Shown: positions 1-9,033 of the stretch, in pieces
Numbering within the stretch: the first letter of the stretch is position 1
Layout of the letters: each line of letters begins with the position of its first letter
Assembly (NCBI GenBank): GCA_018806915.1
Contig: JAGKQI010000078.1
Location: 248,001 to 312,000, forward strand
DNA length: 64,000 nt
Direction of reading: 5' to 3'
From: Phytophthora colocasiae
Lineage: Eukaryota; Oomycota; Peronosporomycetes; Peronosporales; Peronosporaceae
Position numbers and translations under genes: made by a program
Notes under the pieces: model-generated
Told to the model about the DNA's origin: nothing
Databases searched by the model: none
Seen by the model: only the letters and a program-made list of their open reading frames with translations

Positions 1-1
1 G

Positions 2-451
2 GTCGAAGAAGCGAAAACTGCGGGTCTTCCACTGCCGCAGTGGTTCAAGGAGAAAGGATATCGAGCTTTCCAGTTGCGTTCATATGAAGACGCTATCAAG
101 TTTTACACCAAGGCGATCGATGCGTCACAGTCTGATGACGATGAAGTGGTCATGCACTGCTACTTGTACCGCTCTCGGGCCCACCAGACACGAGGCGAAT
201 TTACAGCGGTCATCAACGATTGCACTTACGTACTAGATCGCCGTCCGAAGAATGTCTTCGCTCGCCTACGGCGAGCTGATGCGTACGAGCAGCAACGAGA
301 TTTCTACATGGCTTTAAAGGATATTCGCGAATTGGTAGCTCTCAACCCGGACTATGAAGATGCTCACGCTCGATTGCAATCTCTTGAACACCGTTGCAGG
401 CTTCTACCTGGCGCTTCAGAGTACAAGGGAGTAGTGGAGGTAGATCTATGA
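2..451 (+). CDS. TPR-repeat protein, 3' end only
   Basis: The reading frame is open from the left edge of the window and stops with TGA at 449-451. The visible 149 residues carry tetratricopeptide-type helices: an A-x-x-Y-x-x-A-I-x-x-Y-x-x-A-I pattern near the start, then a second and third helix pair ending in the typical L-x-x-N-P-D-Y-x-x-A segment. The WFKEKGYRAF stretch resembles the start of a TPR domain in co-chaperone-like proteins (for example DNAJC7 or TTC families), but the N-terminus is outside the window so the family cannot be fixed. There is no in-frame break and codon use looks normal for a working gene. It is the last intact host gene before the repeat-filled region to its right. 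Confidence 0.8.
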   Translation, partial: VEEAKTAGLPLPQWFKEKGYRAFQLRSYEDAIKFYTKAIDASQSDDDEVVMHCYLYRSRAHQTRGEFTAVINDCTYVLDRRPKNVFARLRRADAYEQQRDFYMALKDIRELVALNPDYEDAHARLQSLEHRCRLLPGASEYKGVVEVDL

Positions 452-632
452 GTATGACGAAGGGTGTGTGAATCAGTTGAGTTATTATCTTTTTTTGACG
501 AGAACAGATCTTGATATCTTGATATTATTGTCAATTCCGGGCAAATTTGCCGAATTAGCTCGGTTAAACCGAGTCGTTTTGACAATATCCAGGTCTAGAT
601 ACCTGGGTGGAGACTTTCTCATCTCCACGATT

Positions 633-983
633 CTATCTACCTACGTCCGCACGAAGGGCTCTATCCGTCCAGCAAACCTTCAGCACTTCGGCTCGGTTGC
701 GGGGGAGCACCGCTCCTTTGCATTTTCGTCGCTTGAGCAGCTTCATGTGTACGGCCTACCCGATGGGCGAAAGAGACTGGTGGTAACTTCGAGCAGAGCT
801 TGCTCGTCCAGGACTCCGTCCATGGAGACACACCGTTACGCGCTTGCGCAGCTCCTTCAAACCGTTAACCGGGCTCGGCGCGTGGCCCTTGATGCGATCG
901 AAGCTTGGGTCCTCTTCGGCGGACAGCAGGTAGAGGGTCTGGTCGGGCGGGCGGAACTCCGTGCTTGAATGGGGTGTTTCCAT
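633..983 (-). pseudogene. Possible gene fragment with one in-frame TAG
   Basis: A minus-strand frame begins with ATG at 983 (METPHSSTEF) and runs 117 codons to a TAG at 633-635, broken only by one in-frame TAG at 756-758. Third positions of the first part are GC-rich, as in the real genes of this window, and the part after the internal stop is basic (KLLKRRKCKG). I do not recognise the protein. It may be the remains of a gene or the 5' exon of a spliced gene, although no convincing splice sites surround the stop. The short plus-strand frames here look like shadows. Confidence 0.25.
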
Positions 984-1763
984 CGTGGCAGATTGCGGAG
1001 TGTAAGGATGGCATCAAGGCGCCAAGGCCTCTCAAGGCTGTGCCTGCAGTGCTCGAATCGAATCCTTCGATATTACATGCAGCTGTGATCAGCGGCTGAT
1101 TTAACCAGCCAAGTTGGTACGTGCTGGTCTAGCGCCATCAAGAATGTACCCCGACCACTCTTCCCAAAATCACCTCGACTACGAGTCGTACGACGGAGCA
1201 GACTTGCGTGTACAGTGGTTCTTCAGCAAAAGATCTCGCATGGTCGACGACACGGGCATGAAGCTAAGCTTCGCTCGCGTGTAGTTCGTCCTGACGTCGG
1301 AGAGGCGTGAACGAAGTCGGGTGAGGCCAAAAACACTGAGGAGCAACGAGCTGTGCCCAACCAACTATCAGCATAAATAATGCCAAAACAGAGTTTGCGC
1401 GATTGCTTGTCGCACGGAAATTTTGAGTAGAAAGTTAGCTAAGAGTGGGTATTATATATTAATATTATGAGTTAATATAGGTTTGGCGATTGCCCAGCGA
1501 TTTGGCTCCGGCGATTCAACCAATCGCCCAATGCAGTTTCGAGTAGAACCTACAATAAATGGTGTTCGCAAGGAGATCACCTAAGACCCACATTTTGAAC
1601 ACGACTAGCAACGATCGAGGAAGACCAACTGTCGTGTCGAAGAGGTGATCTGCTTGTTTATCGGCGTCGATTTTCACAACAAACACACTTCCAGTCTCCC
1701 TTGAGCCACGAGGAGAAAAATTCGGATGTTTGTAGCTTTTTGGAATACCCTCGTGTGTGATTG
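984..1763. other. Gene-free stretch with short repeats
   Basis: No reading frame here has recognisable content. Near 1480-1550 the motif GGCGATT(G/C) recurs several times. At 1583-1605 lies AAGACCC...GAACACGAC, which recurs inverted at 31298-31322 apart from a 2-bp indel. The rest is AT-rich and holds nothing I can name. It forms the 3' flank of the broken LRR gene. Confidence 0.5.
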
Positions 1764-2279
1764 CTAGTGTTGATTGTTCCCGCTGTAATCGTCCTCAAAA
1801 TCAATGGGGTAGTAAGTTGCCGGCCACTTATCACATGCTACCGCTTTCTTCAGTGTTTCCCAGTTGCCCACAGAAGCATTTGTCAATAACTTTGACTGTC
1901 CATTACGCATCGGAGCGGAGAAATTAAATCGTTCATCGTCGTAAATGTTCTGAAGATCCGAGCTGTACGGAGAATTTGACGCTAGAATTGTAGGAACAGC
2001 ATCTGCTAAACCACCGTCAGCTTTCAACACGATGGGGTCGATCCAGTCCCAGAAGAAGGAAATGTTAGTATTATCCAGGCGGATTTTAAAATGTGGCGAG
2101 ATTTCAGAAACGAATTCAGGTAGTTCGGACACTTTCGTTCCACCTAGATGGAGATATCCTGTGCTTCCTTCTATTATCGAGGCTGGGATAGTTGAAATCG
2201 GGTTGTGCGCAAGTGAGAGATCGCTAGGTGCCAGTTTTACCAGAGATGATGGGACCTCTCTTAATTGGCTGGAATAGGC
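1764..2279 (-). pseudogene. LRR pseudogene, C-terminal segment
   Basis: From the end of element 1 the frame reads through two repeats (LREVPSSLVKL, then ISTIPASII) into the family's C-terminal region, with NTNISFFWDW, PIVL and the closing YPIDFEDDYSG before the stop at 1764. The open frame begins right after the target-site duplication. The preceding repeat LRDLPDDL sits on the other side of element 1 at 12290-12343 but in a frame offset by one base, so a small indel existed at or near the insertion site. Confidence 0.7.
2276..2279. repeat. Target-site duplication AGGC of element 1, left copy
   Basis: AGGC directly precedes the LTR terminal TG at 2280 and is repeated directly after the other LTR at 12286-12289. 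Four bases, like the ACAG duplication of the related element 3. Confidence 0.75.
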
Positions 2280-3138
2280 TGTAGCGTTTGCCTTTTATCT
2301 TACCCGGCACGTTGAGCAAGTCGTATTGCTCTTGGCTTCTGCGTCCCGTTCACTTCGGATATACTTAACACCTTCTGGCCGACAGCAACCACGTGTTGCT
2401 GCGCCGGACCTGTGGCTTCGTGCCCGGTCCTATTTATTGAATAGACACTACTCTTTACTGCCTACTTTTCGTTCGTTTCGTTCGTCCAAGTCTTCTAACG
2501 CTGGCACCTGGCAGTTCGTTCCAAGCCCGCCGACACCGTCGAGACGTCCAGACAACGCGAAGTCGCTTGCACAGCTCCCTGGAAGCACTCACCGAAGCAC
2601 TATCCGTTGCTGCCGCCTTCTTGTCGTTGTCCAGCCCCACCCGTTGCCCGCTTGGTAACTCACCACTCAGTCACCGTCGCTCGAAGCCTTGTAGTCCGTT
2701 CCTCGGTCCTCCCACTTGCTCTCAAGCAGTCGGAATCCACACTTGAGCTCTCCAGCTCTCGTTCACGTTTGGTGCTGCCTGCCTCCAAGCAGTCAACTTA
2801 CGCGCTTGAGCTCTCCAGCTCTCGTTTCAAAGTGAGCTTCTTCAGCTCGCCAGTCATCGGCCGGTCCCCGTTCTTCAAGGTCTCCGGTATCCTCCTCCGT
2901 CGTGCACTTCTGTGCTTCCATACATTCACTAATAGAGGGCGGCCTCACTCATCGGCTCGCGCTCCTCTCGTTCGCCAGTGCTTGGACCGCCAGCACTTCT
3001 CCCACTCGTGCCGCAGCTCCTCCAGCCCATCGCGTCCATCTCGCGAACGCGCTTCAAGCGTCCACATCGTCTGTTCTTCAAGCGTCCACCTCGTCCGTCT
3101 GTCAGTGTCGCGTCTGTCGAGCATGACATCCTGTTACA
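2280..3138 (-). repeat. Element 1 3' LTR
   Basis: On the plus strand it begins TGTAGCG and ends TGTTACA, so in element orientation it starts TGTAACAGG and ends CTACA. It differs from the partner at 11427-12285 at about three positions, for example TTACCC against TTGCCC near 2311, CATACATTC against CATGCATTC near 2921, and CTTCAAGCG against CTTCAAGAG near 3075. The polypurine tract GGATGGGGAAGGCG directly precedes it in element orientation and lies inside the pol coding sequence. Confidence 0.95.
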
Positions 3139-6100
3139 CGCCTTCCCCATCCAGAGAGTCTTCCACGACTCTTCCGGCTCTGAACAACCGCTCGTATTCC
3201 TCGATAGATGCCCAAAACTTCTCTTCGTTCCCGGCGTTCGCCAGCTGTCCTTGTTGCCGCCGCCACCATACTCGTTCGGGTTGCAACTCGTACTCGAGAA
3301 CATACTGTCCGGCCGCGTTCCGTCGCGTTCGTCTCCGGAGCTCCACCAGAGTCTCGTTCGGTCGCATCCGTTCTCCCGTACCCGTAGCTGTTCTTCGACG
3401 TCTCTTTTCGCCTCGTGCAGCCGCTGCTGCCTGCACTGCCGCCGTCGCTGCGCCAGTAGTCGCTCGTGCCGCCGGTTCTGCGTCATCGTCGTCCTCCTCG
3501 TTGATTTCGCCGTCAATGTCGGCTGCCGCCGCTTTCAAAAAGTTCGCCGGGTAGTAGTAAGAAACCAGGAAAGAAACATGTGCAATGATCCTCTCGTTCT
3601 CACCCCGAACGTCTTCTCGTTCCAGCAGGAAATTGTCATACCCCGCCGGCTCTACTATTCTTAGCGGTCCCATCCATTGGTGTACCAACTTCGTCGCCTT
3701 CGCACCACGCGGTGGTTTATACATCCACACTCTATCGCCCACCACGAACTCCCGTCGTCGACGTACTCGTCGGTTATAATATCTCGCCTGGCGCTCCTGT
3801 TCACGCCGTCGTGACACCTCCGCACACTCGTGACTCTTTCTCAAAACTGCGACCAACTTCCGGTGGTACTCGCTCAATTCGCCTGCTTCCGTCCTGCTCG
3901 TTTCACGCAACAACTCGTTGGGGCTCCTCAGCCGTCTCCCCATCATCAGCTCGTTCGGAGACATGGACACCGTCGAATGCCGTCCTGCGTTGTAGGAATA
4001 CACCGCAAAATCAACCCACCGGTCCCAATCTCGTTGGTCCTCGTTATGCATGTACGTCGCCACCATATCTTTCCACGTCCTATTAAATCGCTCAACCAAC
4101 CCGACTAGTTGAGGCCTGTATGGTACTGCCGTCGTCTGTTCGGCTTGTAGCAACACCACCAGTTCTTCGATCGCTCGTCCCGCCATTTCTGGGGCACCGT
4201 CAGTCAATAACTCGCGAAAAGCTCCAAACCGTAACACAACGTGCTTCATCAGAAACGACGCCACGTCTTCTGCAGTGTGCTGCTTCACGCTCACCGCCAC
4301 TACATATCTCGTCACGTACTCGACAGCGGCAATAACAAACCTGTTACCCCCGTCAGTCGCCGGCAATGGGCCCGCTACGTCCAGCGCCCACCTGTCACCA
4401 ACATCGCCACCTCTAAGACTCCTCAGTGGAGGCACCACCTCTCGCGGTCTCGCCTTCCTGCTGCCACATTCCTGACAACCTCTTACCCATCGTTTCACCT
4501 CCTCACTCGATCCCGGCCACCAGTAAATCGCCGCGATCCTCGCATAAGTGTGCGGTGCCCGCAAATGACCTGCCCACACGGAATCATGGTGCTCCTTGAA
4601 AACCACGGGCCACAACGCCGGTGGCAATATCACACGCTGCCCTTCCGCCGTCTCAATCATTACCAGTCCGTACACCGTCGACACCGTTCGTCCTCGGTGA
4701 ACTCCTGAGTCCACTAGTCGCTTCACCATCTTGCTCTTTCGCTGTGCTTCTCGGATCTCGTCGTCTGTCAACTGCAGTGTCTGCTCGGCAATCCGTCGCT
4801 GCTCGACTCGCTCTACACGTTCTGCACGCTGGACTCCATCGCGTTCCGTCGTCACCCGTTGTTCATTGGCTCGCATCTCACTCTCTCTCGTCACTTCAGG
4901 TTCGGTCGACACCTCACCAACGTGCTCTCGATGTCTCTCGGCTGGTCCACTACTACTCGTGTCCGCCGATACCGCCTTCGTTGTCCCGGCGTCTTCCATC
5001 GTCTCATTCGTCATGGCTGCCTGTACGTCGTCCGACACGTTCACCGCTTCATTCGTCGTGACTGACTGCACGTTGTCCGGCATGTTAACCGCCGGTTCCT
5101 CACTGTCCGCCAACAATTCAACGCCGTCATCGCCATCACCGACCGCCAGCTCGTTCAGCGTCCGAATGGCTTCCTCTCGCCACAATCGTTCGTCTTCTCG
5201 TCGTTTGGCAGCTCTCGTGCGTGGCCGTGCCGATTCGCTGTTCGTCTGTGTTCCTCGGCGTGGTCCCGCCGCTTCCGTCGTCATCGTCGAAGTGCTGTCT
5301 GTCGCCACTGCCGGAGTAGTGTTCACCGCCGCCATCATGGTATCCGACGCTGACTCGTTCGTACTGCGCACTGTACCGCGCGTAGCTCCTGCCGTCGACA
5401 CCGCACTGATCTGCCGCTTCGTCTGGTCACTCGATACCGTCGTTAACAGGGGCCCATCCCGTCTAAACTCCTGACCGGTTCGCGTTGTGCCGTTCGCCCG
5501 CCGTCTGCGTAAGCCTCGTTCGGGTACATCTCCTCGTTCGTTTGAAGGTGCACTCGTCTTCGTCGGTCCATTCTGCTGCTCGTTCATCGCTAACGACTTG
5601 CCCTGTTGCACATTCTTCTCGGTGTCCGGATTGCCGCTCCGCGTGGTCGCCACAGCGCCCTCAACGTCCGGTCCTCGATCCACGCAACTGTTCATTGCCG
5701 TTCCCGTCGTCATTTCCGTCATCCGTGCTCGTCGTCGCGCCCTCCGTCTTCTGCCGACTGCTGCTCGTACCGATGATATCACAGGTGCTCTGGAGAGTGC
5801 ATCTGCTACCACGTTCGTAGTTCCGGGTCGATACTCGACTTCAAAATTAAATTCCTGTAATGTCAAAGCCCAGCGGTGAAGTTTCCCCGTCAGATTGGAA
5901 CTGGTCATCAACCACTTCAACGCCGAGTGATCAGTGATGATCACGAACTTCCTCCCGTACAGGTACGGTCGAAATAACTTCACTGCCCAAACAACTGCCA
6001 AACATTCTAACTCCGTAATTCCGTACTTGCTCTCAGCTTCGTTGTTGACTTTGCTGGCATAAGCCACTGGCTGCCATCCACTTCCGTGATCCTGCATCAA

Positions 6101-8968
6101 ACACGCGCCTAAACCCACGCGGCTCGCGTCCGTCACCACTCGAAAGTCTCGTCGAAAGTCGGGATAGACCAACAACGGCTTACTCGTTAAAATTTCCTTT
6201 ACTCGCTCGAACGCGTTCACCTGCGCGTCCGTCCATTCCCACTCAACATTCTTTCGTAGTAGTTTAGTCACTGGGGCCATGAGAGAACCAAAGCCTTCCA
6301 CAAATCGCCGGTAGTAGCCTGCTAAATGTACAAACCTCTTCACCTCGACTGCATCTCTTGGCGTCGGAAAGTTCTGTACCGCCGTAATCAACCTCTGTAG
6401 TGGCCGTACCCCTTCATTACTCAGCTCGTGACCCAAATACTCCATGGATCTCATCGCGAAACGACACTTCTTCAGTTTCAGCGTCAAACCAGCCGTCGCC
6501 AGTCGCTCTAACACCGTCGCCAACTCCACGATGTGTCTCTCGATGCCACCCCGAGTGAAAACCACTATGTCGTCTAAGTACACCAGACACGTACTCCACG
6601 TCAAGCCTCTCAGTACACTATTCATCATCCGTTGGAAGGTCGAAGGTGCATTGGTGAGTCCGAACGGCATTCTGATGAACCGATACAAACCCTTCTTCGT
6701 TGTGAACGCTGTTTTATCTCGATCTTCCGGAGCCACTAAAATCTGCCAATAGCACGCCTTTAAGTCCAATGTAGTGAAGAGTAGAGCTCCTCCAAGTGCT
6801 TCCAACGTTTCGTCAATGCGGGGCAAAGGATACACATCCTTCTTCGTCACCTTATTAAGTGCTCGGTAATCGACACAGAACCGAACTTCACCATCCTTTT
6901 TCCTCACTAACACCACTGGGAAGCCCCAGGCTCCATCGCCTTCTTCGATCACACCAGCTTTCAACATCGTTTCCACATTATCGTTAATGATCTGGTCTTC
7001 TGCTTGTGCTTGTCGTCTCCTTTTCTGCATGATAGGTGCCGTCTCGCCCGTATCAATGTGATGCTGTATGTTTAATGCTGTAGCTGGTGGACAGTCACTC
7101 TCATTGCTCGAAAGCCCTCGATAGACACGCAAAAGCTTCATTACCAAGTCACGTGCATTCTTCTCTTCAACTCCGATATGTATGTCCTTCTCGTTACTGA
7201 GCGGCGTTTCCCCGTCACCCAACTCATTCATCCAGTCGTTCAGTCGTTCTGTCCGTAGCTCCTTGTTCATCTCGAGGATCGTCATATCTTCATCCATTGG
7301 GATCCAGGTTCCGAGTTCTCGTTTGTTCGGTAGATTGGCTGCCCGATCATTCGCGTTGATGGCAGGCACCCAAGCTTTGCCATCCTTCGCTGTTGTTACC
7401 GTCGCTGCCAACAGAACCGCCCCCGTACTTCTCGTCGGAATGAACATACCGCGCTCACCGTCCTTGGCCGCTACCGATACTTCTACTGGAGTTACCGTTC
7501 GTGCTGCAAGCTTCGTTCTCCCAGCAACACGCACTGCCGCCACTTTGCGTCCTCCGTCACCATCATTCGTCCGAAACGGAATCACCACCGATCGACCATC
7601 GTCACTGTACCGTACTTCGTTACGACTGAAGTCCATCGTTGCCTCTCGCGCCTGGAGGAAGTCGATCCCCAGTAGAAACTCGTCCGTACAACCCGCTACA
7701 ATGCATGCCTCCACGCGTATCTGTTCTCCGAACACACTGATGAGGTCGAAACTCCATACCCCGATAACGTCCAGCAGGAAGCCTCCGATACCTTCGACGT
7801 AATCCACTGGTGCCGTGTCCGAAACCTTGTCGACCAGCGCCATCCAGTCTGTACCAGCGATCGTGTACCTTGCGCAACTGTCCAGCTTCACGTCTCTCTG
7901 AGTTCCCGATACCGTCACCGTGGCTGTGGGTAGTCCATCCTCCGCACCGATATATTCCACCGTCTCCGTCTCATTCTGCTGCGGGTCGTCGCTTCGACTC
8001 AACTGCTTCACTAGGCTCACCCGAGCACGTTCCTTCACTTCCTGGTTCGTCGCGCCATCGTCTTCTACTCCGGTCTCCTTACTACGTTCGTTCAGTCGCT
8101 TCAAGGCTTCCTCGGCGTCTCGTGCTCGTCGCACCTGTCGAATTATAGCCTCACGTTTACGGTCGGTCTCTTGGTCTCGCTTGGCGCGCTTCTCCGTCTC
8201 CTTCTCACGCGCCCTCCTACGTTTCGCTACTGGCCGTTTCCGTCGCCGTGCTTGCCGAGCCTGCAGCAACTCGCTGGTCAATGCCGAATCGTCGATGTCG
8301 TTCTCGTCATCCGTCACGCTGCCATCATTCGCTTCTGGGTCTTTCACGGGCCGTTTGCATTCACCGGGATCCTCGGTAGTTGTCAGTTCCACTGCACCGC
8401 CGCTCACTACACGGTCAATACCAGTAGGGGTTGCTTCTGTCGCCTCACGTTCGCTGTCGGGCACACCCGGTTCCTTCACTACGTCCGCCGCGTCGTCGTC
8501 GTTCGTCACAGTTACCGTTGACAAGCTGCTCGCGTCGTCCGTAGGTGGATCTCCGACATCCTTTCGTTCGCCCAGATCGGTACCCACCGGCACTGCCGTT
8601 TGCGTCGTCGACGTCGTGCTGTCTCCGCTCGTGAGAATCGTCCGCGTCATCCGGGTTGCCGCCACTGTCGTTGCTGCCGTTATTGCGCCTTCCCCAGCTT
8701 GACGTCGGTCCTTCGCACTACTGCCTGTCCGTTGTCTCCGTCCCGTTGCGTATCTCCATTCGTCCTGCTCTCTCTGCGCCCTAGTGTACTTCGTCGTGGC
8801 CATTGCTGGTCTCAGCGTCGCTACGTACTTCTCGGCCTGCAGTCGGTTGAACAGCATCTCATCGTCCTTCATAATCTGTTGCCACTCGACAATGTCGTCG
8901 CTCGTCAACACCTTCTCGCCCGGCATCACAGTCACTTCGTCTCCGCACCGTTCTGCCTTGCGGATCAC
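3134..8968 (-). CDS. pol: Element 1 Pol polyprotein (PR-RT-RH-IN)
   Basis: A 1944-codon frame without breaks. It opens in -1 relative to gag and overlaps the gag end, so the leftmost in-frame GTG at 8968 is not a real start and expression probably needs -1 frameshifting. Domains by rough residue: a 350-residue basic, coiled-coil-like N-terminal extension; protease near 365 with LDSCARYTIAG; RT near 640-850 with YLDD near 796; RNase H with TDASRVGLGA near 945; a disordered Ser/Thr/Arg-rich linker of about 340 residues (1056-1396); then integrase with an HHCC finger (HLRAPH...CQEC, 1470-1510) and catalytic D, D and E near 1525, 1592 and 1627. The TAA stop lies within the first seven bases of the 3' LTR. 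Ordinary Ty3/Gypsy Pol is much shorter. The protease Gly-to-Cys change may inactivate it. Confidence 0.92.
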   Translation of the reverse strand: MIRKAERCGDEVTVMPGEKVLTSDDIVEWQQIMKDDEMLFNRLQAEKYVATLRPAMATTKYTRAQREQDEWRYATGRRQRTGSSAKDRRQAGEGAITAATTVAATRMTRTILTSGDSTTSTTQTAVPVGTDLGERKDVGDPPTDDASSLSTVTVTNDDDAADVVKEPGVPDSEREATEATPTGIDRVVSGGAVELTTTEDPGECKRPVKDPEANDGSVTDDENDIDDSALTSELLQARQARRRKRPVAKRRRAREKETEKRAKRDQETDRKREAIIRQVRRARDAEEALKRLNERSKETGVEDDGATNQEVKERARVSLVKQLSRSDDPQQNETETVEYIGAEDGLPTATVTVSGTQRDVKLDSCARYTIAGTDWMALVDKVSDTAPVDYVEGIGGFLLDVIGVWSFDLISVFGEQIRVEACIVAGCTDEFLLGIDFLQAREATMDFSRNEVRYSDDGRSVVIPFRTNDGDGGRKVAAVRVAGRTKLAARTVTPVEVSVAAKDGERGMFIPTRSTGAVLLAATVTTAKDGKAWVPAINANDRAANLPNKRELGTWIPMDEDMTILEMNKELRTERLNDWMNELGDGETPLSNEKDIHIGVEEKNARDLVMKLLRVYRGLSSNESDCPPATALNIQHHIDTGETAPIMQKRRRQAQAEDQIINDNVETMLKAGVIEEGDGAWGFPVVLVRKKDGEVRFCVDYRALNKVTKKDVYPLPRIDETLEALGGALLFTTLDLKACYWQILVAPEDRDKTAFTTKKGLYRFIRMPFGLTNAPSTFQRMMNSVLRGLTWSTCLVYLDDIVVFTRGGIERHIVELATVLERLATAGLTLKLKKCRFAMRSMEYLGHELSNEGVRPLQRLITAVQNFPTPRDAVEVKRFVHLAGYYRRFVEGFGSLMAPVTKLLRKNVEWEWTDAQVNAFERVKEILTSKPLLVYPDFRRDFRVVTDASRVGLGACLMQDHGSGWQPVAYASKVNNEAESKYGITELECLAVVWAVKLFRPYLYGRKFVIITDHSALKWLMTSSNLTGKLHRWALTLQEFNFEVEYRPGTTNVVADALSRAPVISSVRAAVGRRRRARRRARMTEMTTGTAMNSCVDRGPDVEGAVATTRSGNPDTEKNVQQGKSLAMNEQQNGPTKTSAPSNERGDVPERGLRRRRANGTTRTGQEFRRDGPLLTTVSSDQTKRQISAVSTAGATRGTVRSTNESASDTMMAAVNTTPAVATDSTSTMTTEAAGPRRGTQTNSESARPRTRAAKRREDERLWREEAIRTLNELAVGDGDDGVELLADSEEPAVNMPDNVQSVTTNEAVNVSDDVQAAMTNETMEDAGTTKAVSADTSSSGPAERHREHVGEVSTEPEVTRESEMRANEQRVTTERDGVQRAERVERVEQRRIAEQTLQLTDDEIREAQRKSKMVKRLVDSGVHRGRTVSTVYGLVMIETAEGQRVILPPALWPVVFKEHHDSVWAGHLRAPHTYARIAAIYWWPGSSEEVKRWVRGCQECGSRKARPREVVPPLRSLRGGDVGDRWALDVAGPLPATDGGNRFVIAAVEYVTRYVVAVSVKQHTAEDVASFLMKHVVLRFGAFRELLTDGAPEMAGRAIEELVVLLQAEQTTAVPYRPQLVGLVERFNRTWKDMVATYMHNEDQRDWDRWVDFAVYSYNAGRHSTVSMSPNELMMGRRLRSPNELLRETSRTEAGELSEYHRKLVAVLRKSHECAEVSRRREQERQARYYNRRVRRRREFVVGDRVWMYKPPRGAKATKLVHQWMGPLRIVEPAGYDNFLLEREDVRGENERIIAHVSFLVSYYYPANFLKAAAADIDGEINEEDDDDAEPAARATTGAATAAVQAAAAARGEKRRRRTATGTGERMRPNETLVELRRRTRRNAAGQYVLEYELQPERVWWRRQQGQLANAGNEEKFWASIEEYERLFRAGRVVEDSLDGEGV

Positions 8969-9033
8969 GCCACTTTCCGTCGTCTCATTATTTTCGGGGT
9001 TCCTGTTTCTCGCCGTCGAACGCCGTATCCCCG

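Noticed and set aside
468..968. 166-codon plus-strand frame after the TPR gene
   Set aside because: No recognisable content; it overlaps the better minus-strand frame and looks like a shadow.
2607..3554. A 315-codon plus-strand frame and several others across 2.3-11.8 kb
   Set aside because: They lie antisense to the element 1 pol, gag and LTR, are Ser/Arg-rich from skewed composition, and have no recognisable domain.
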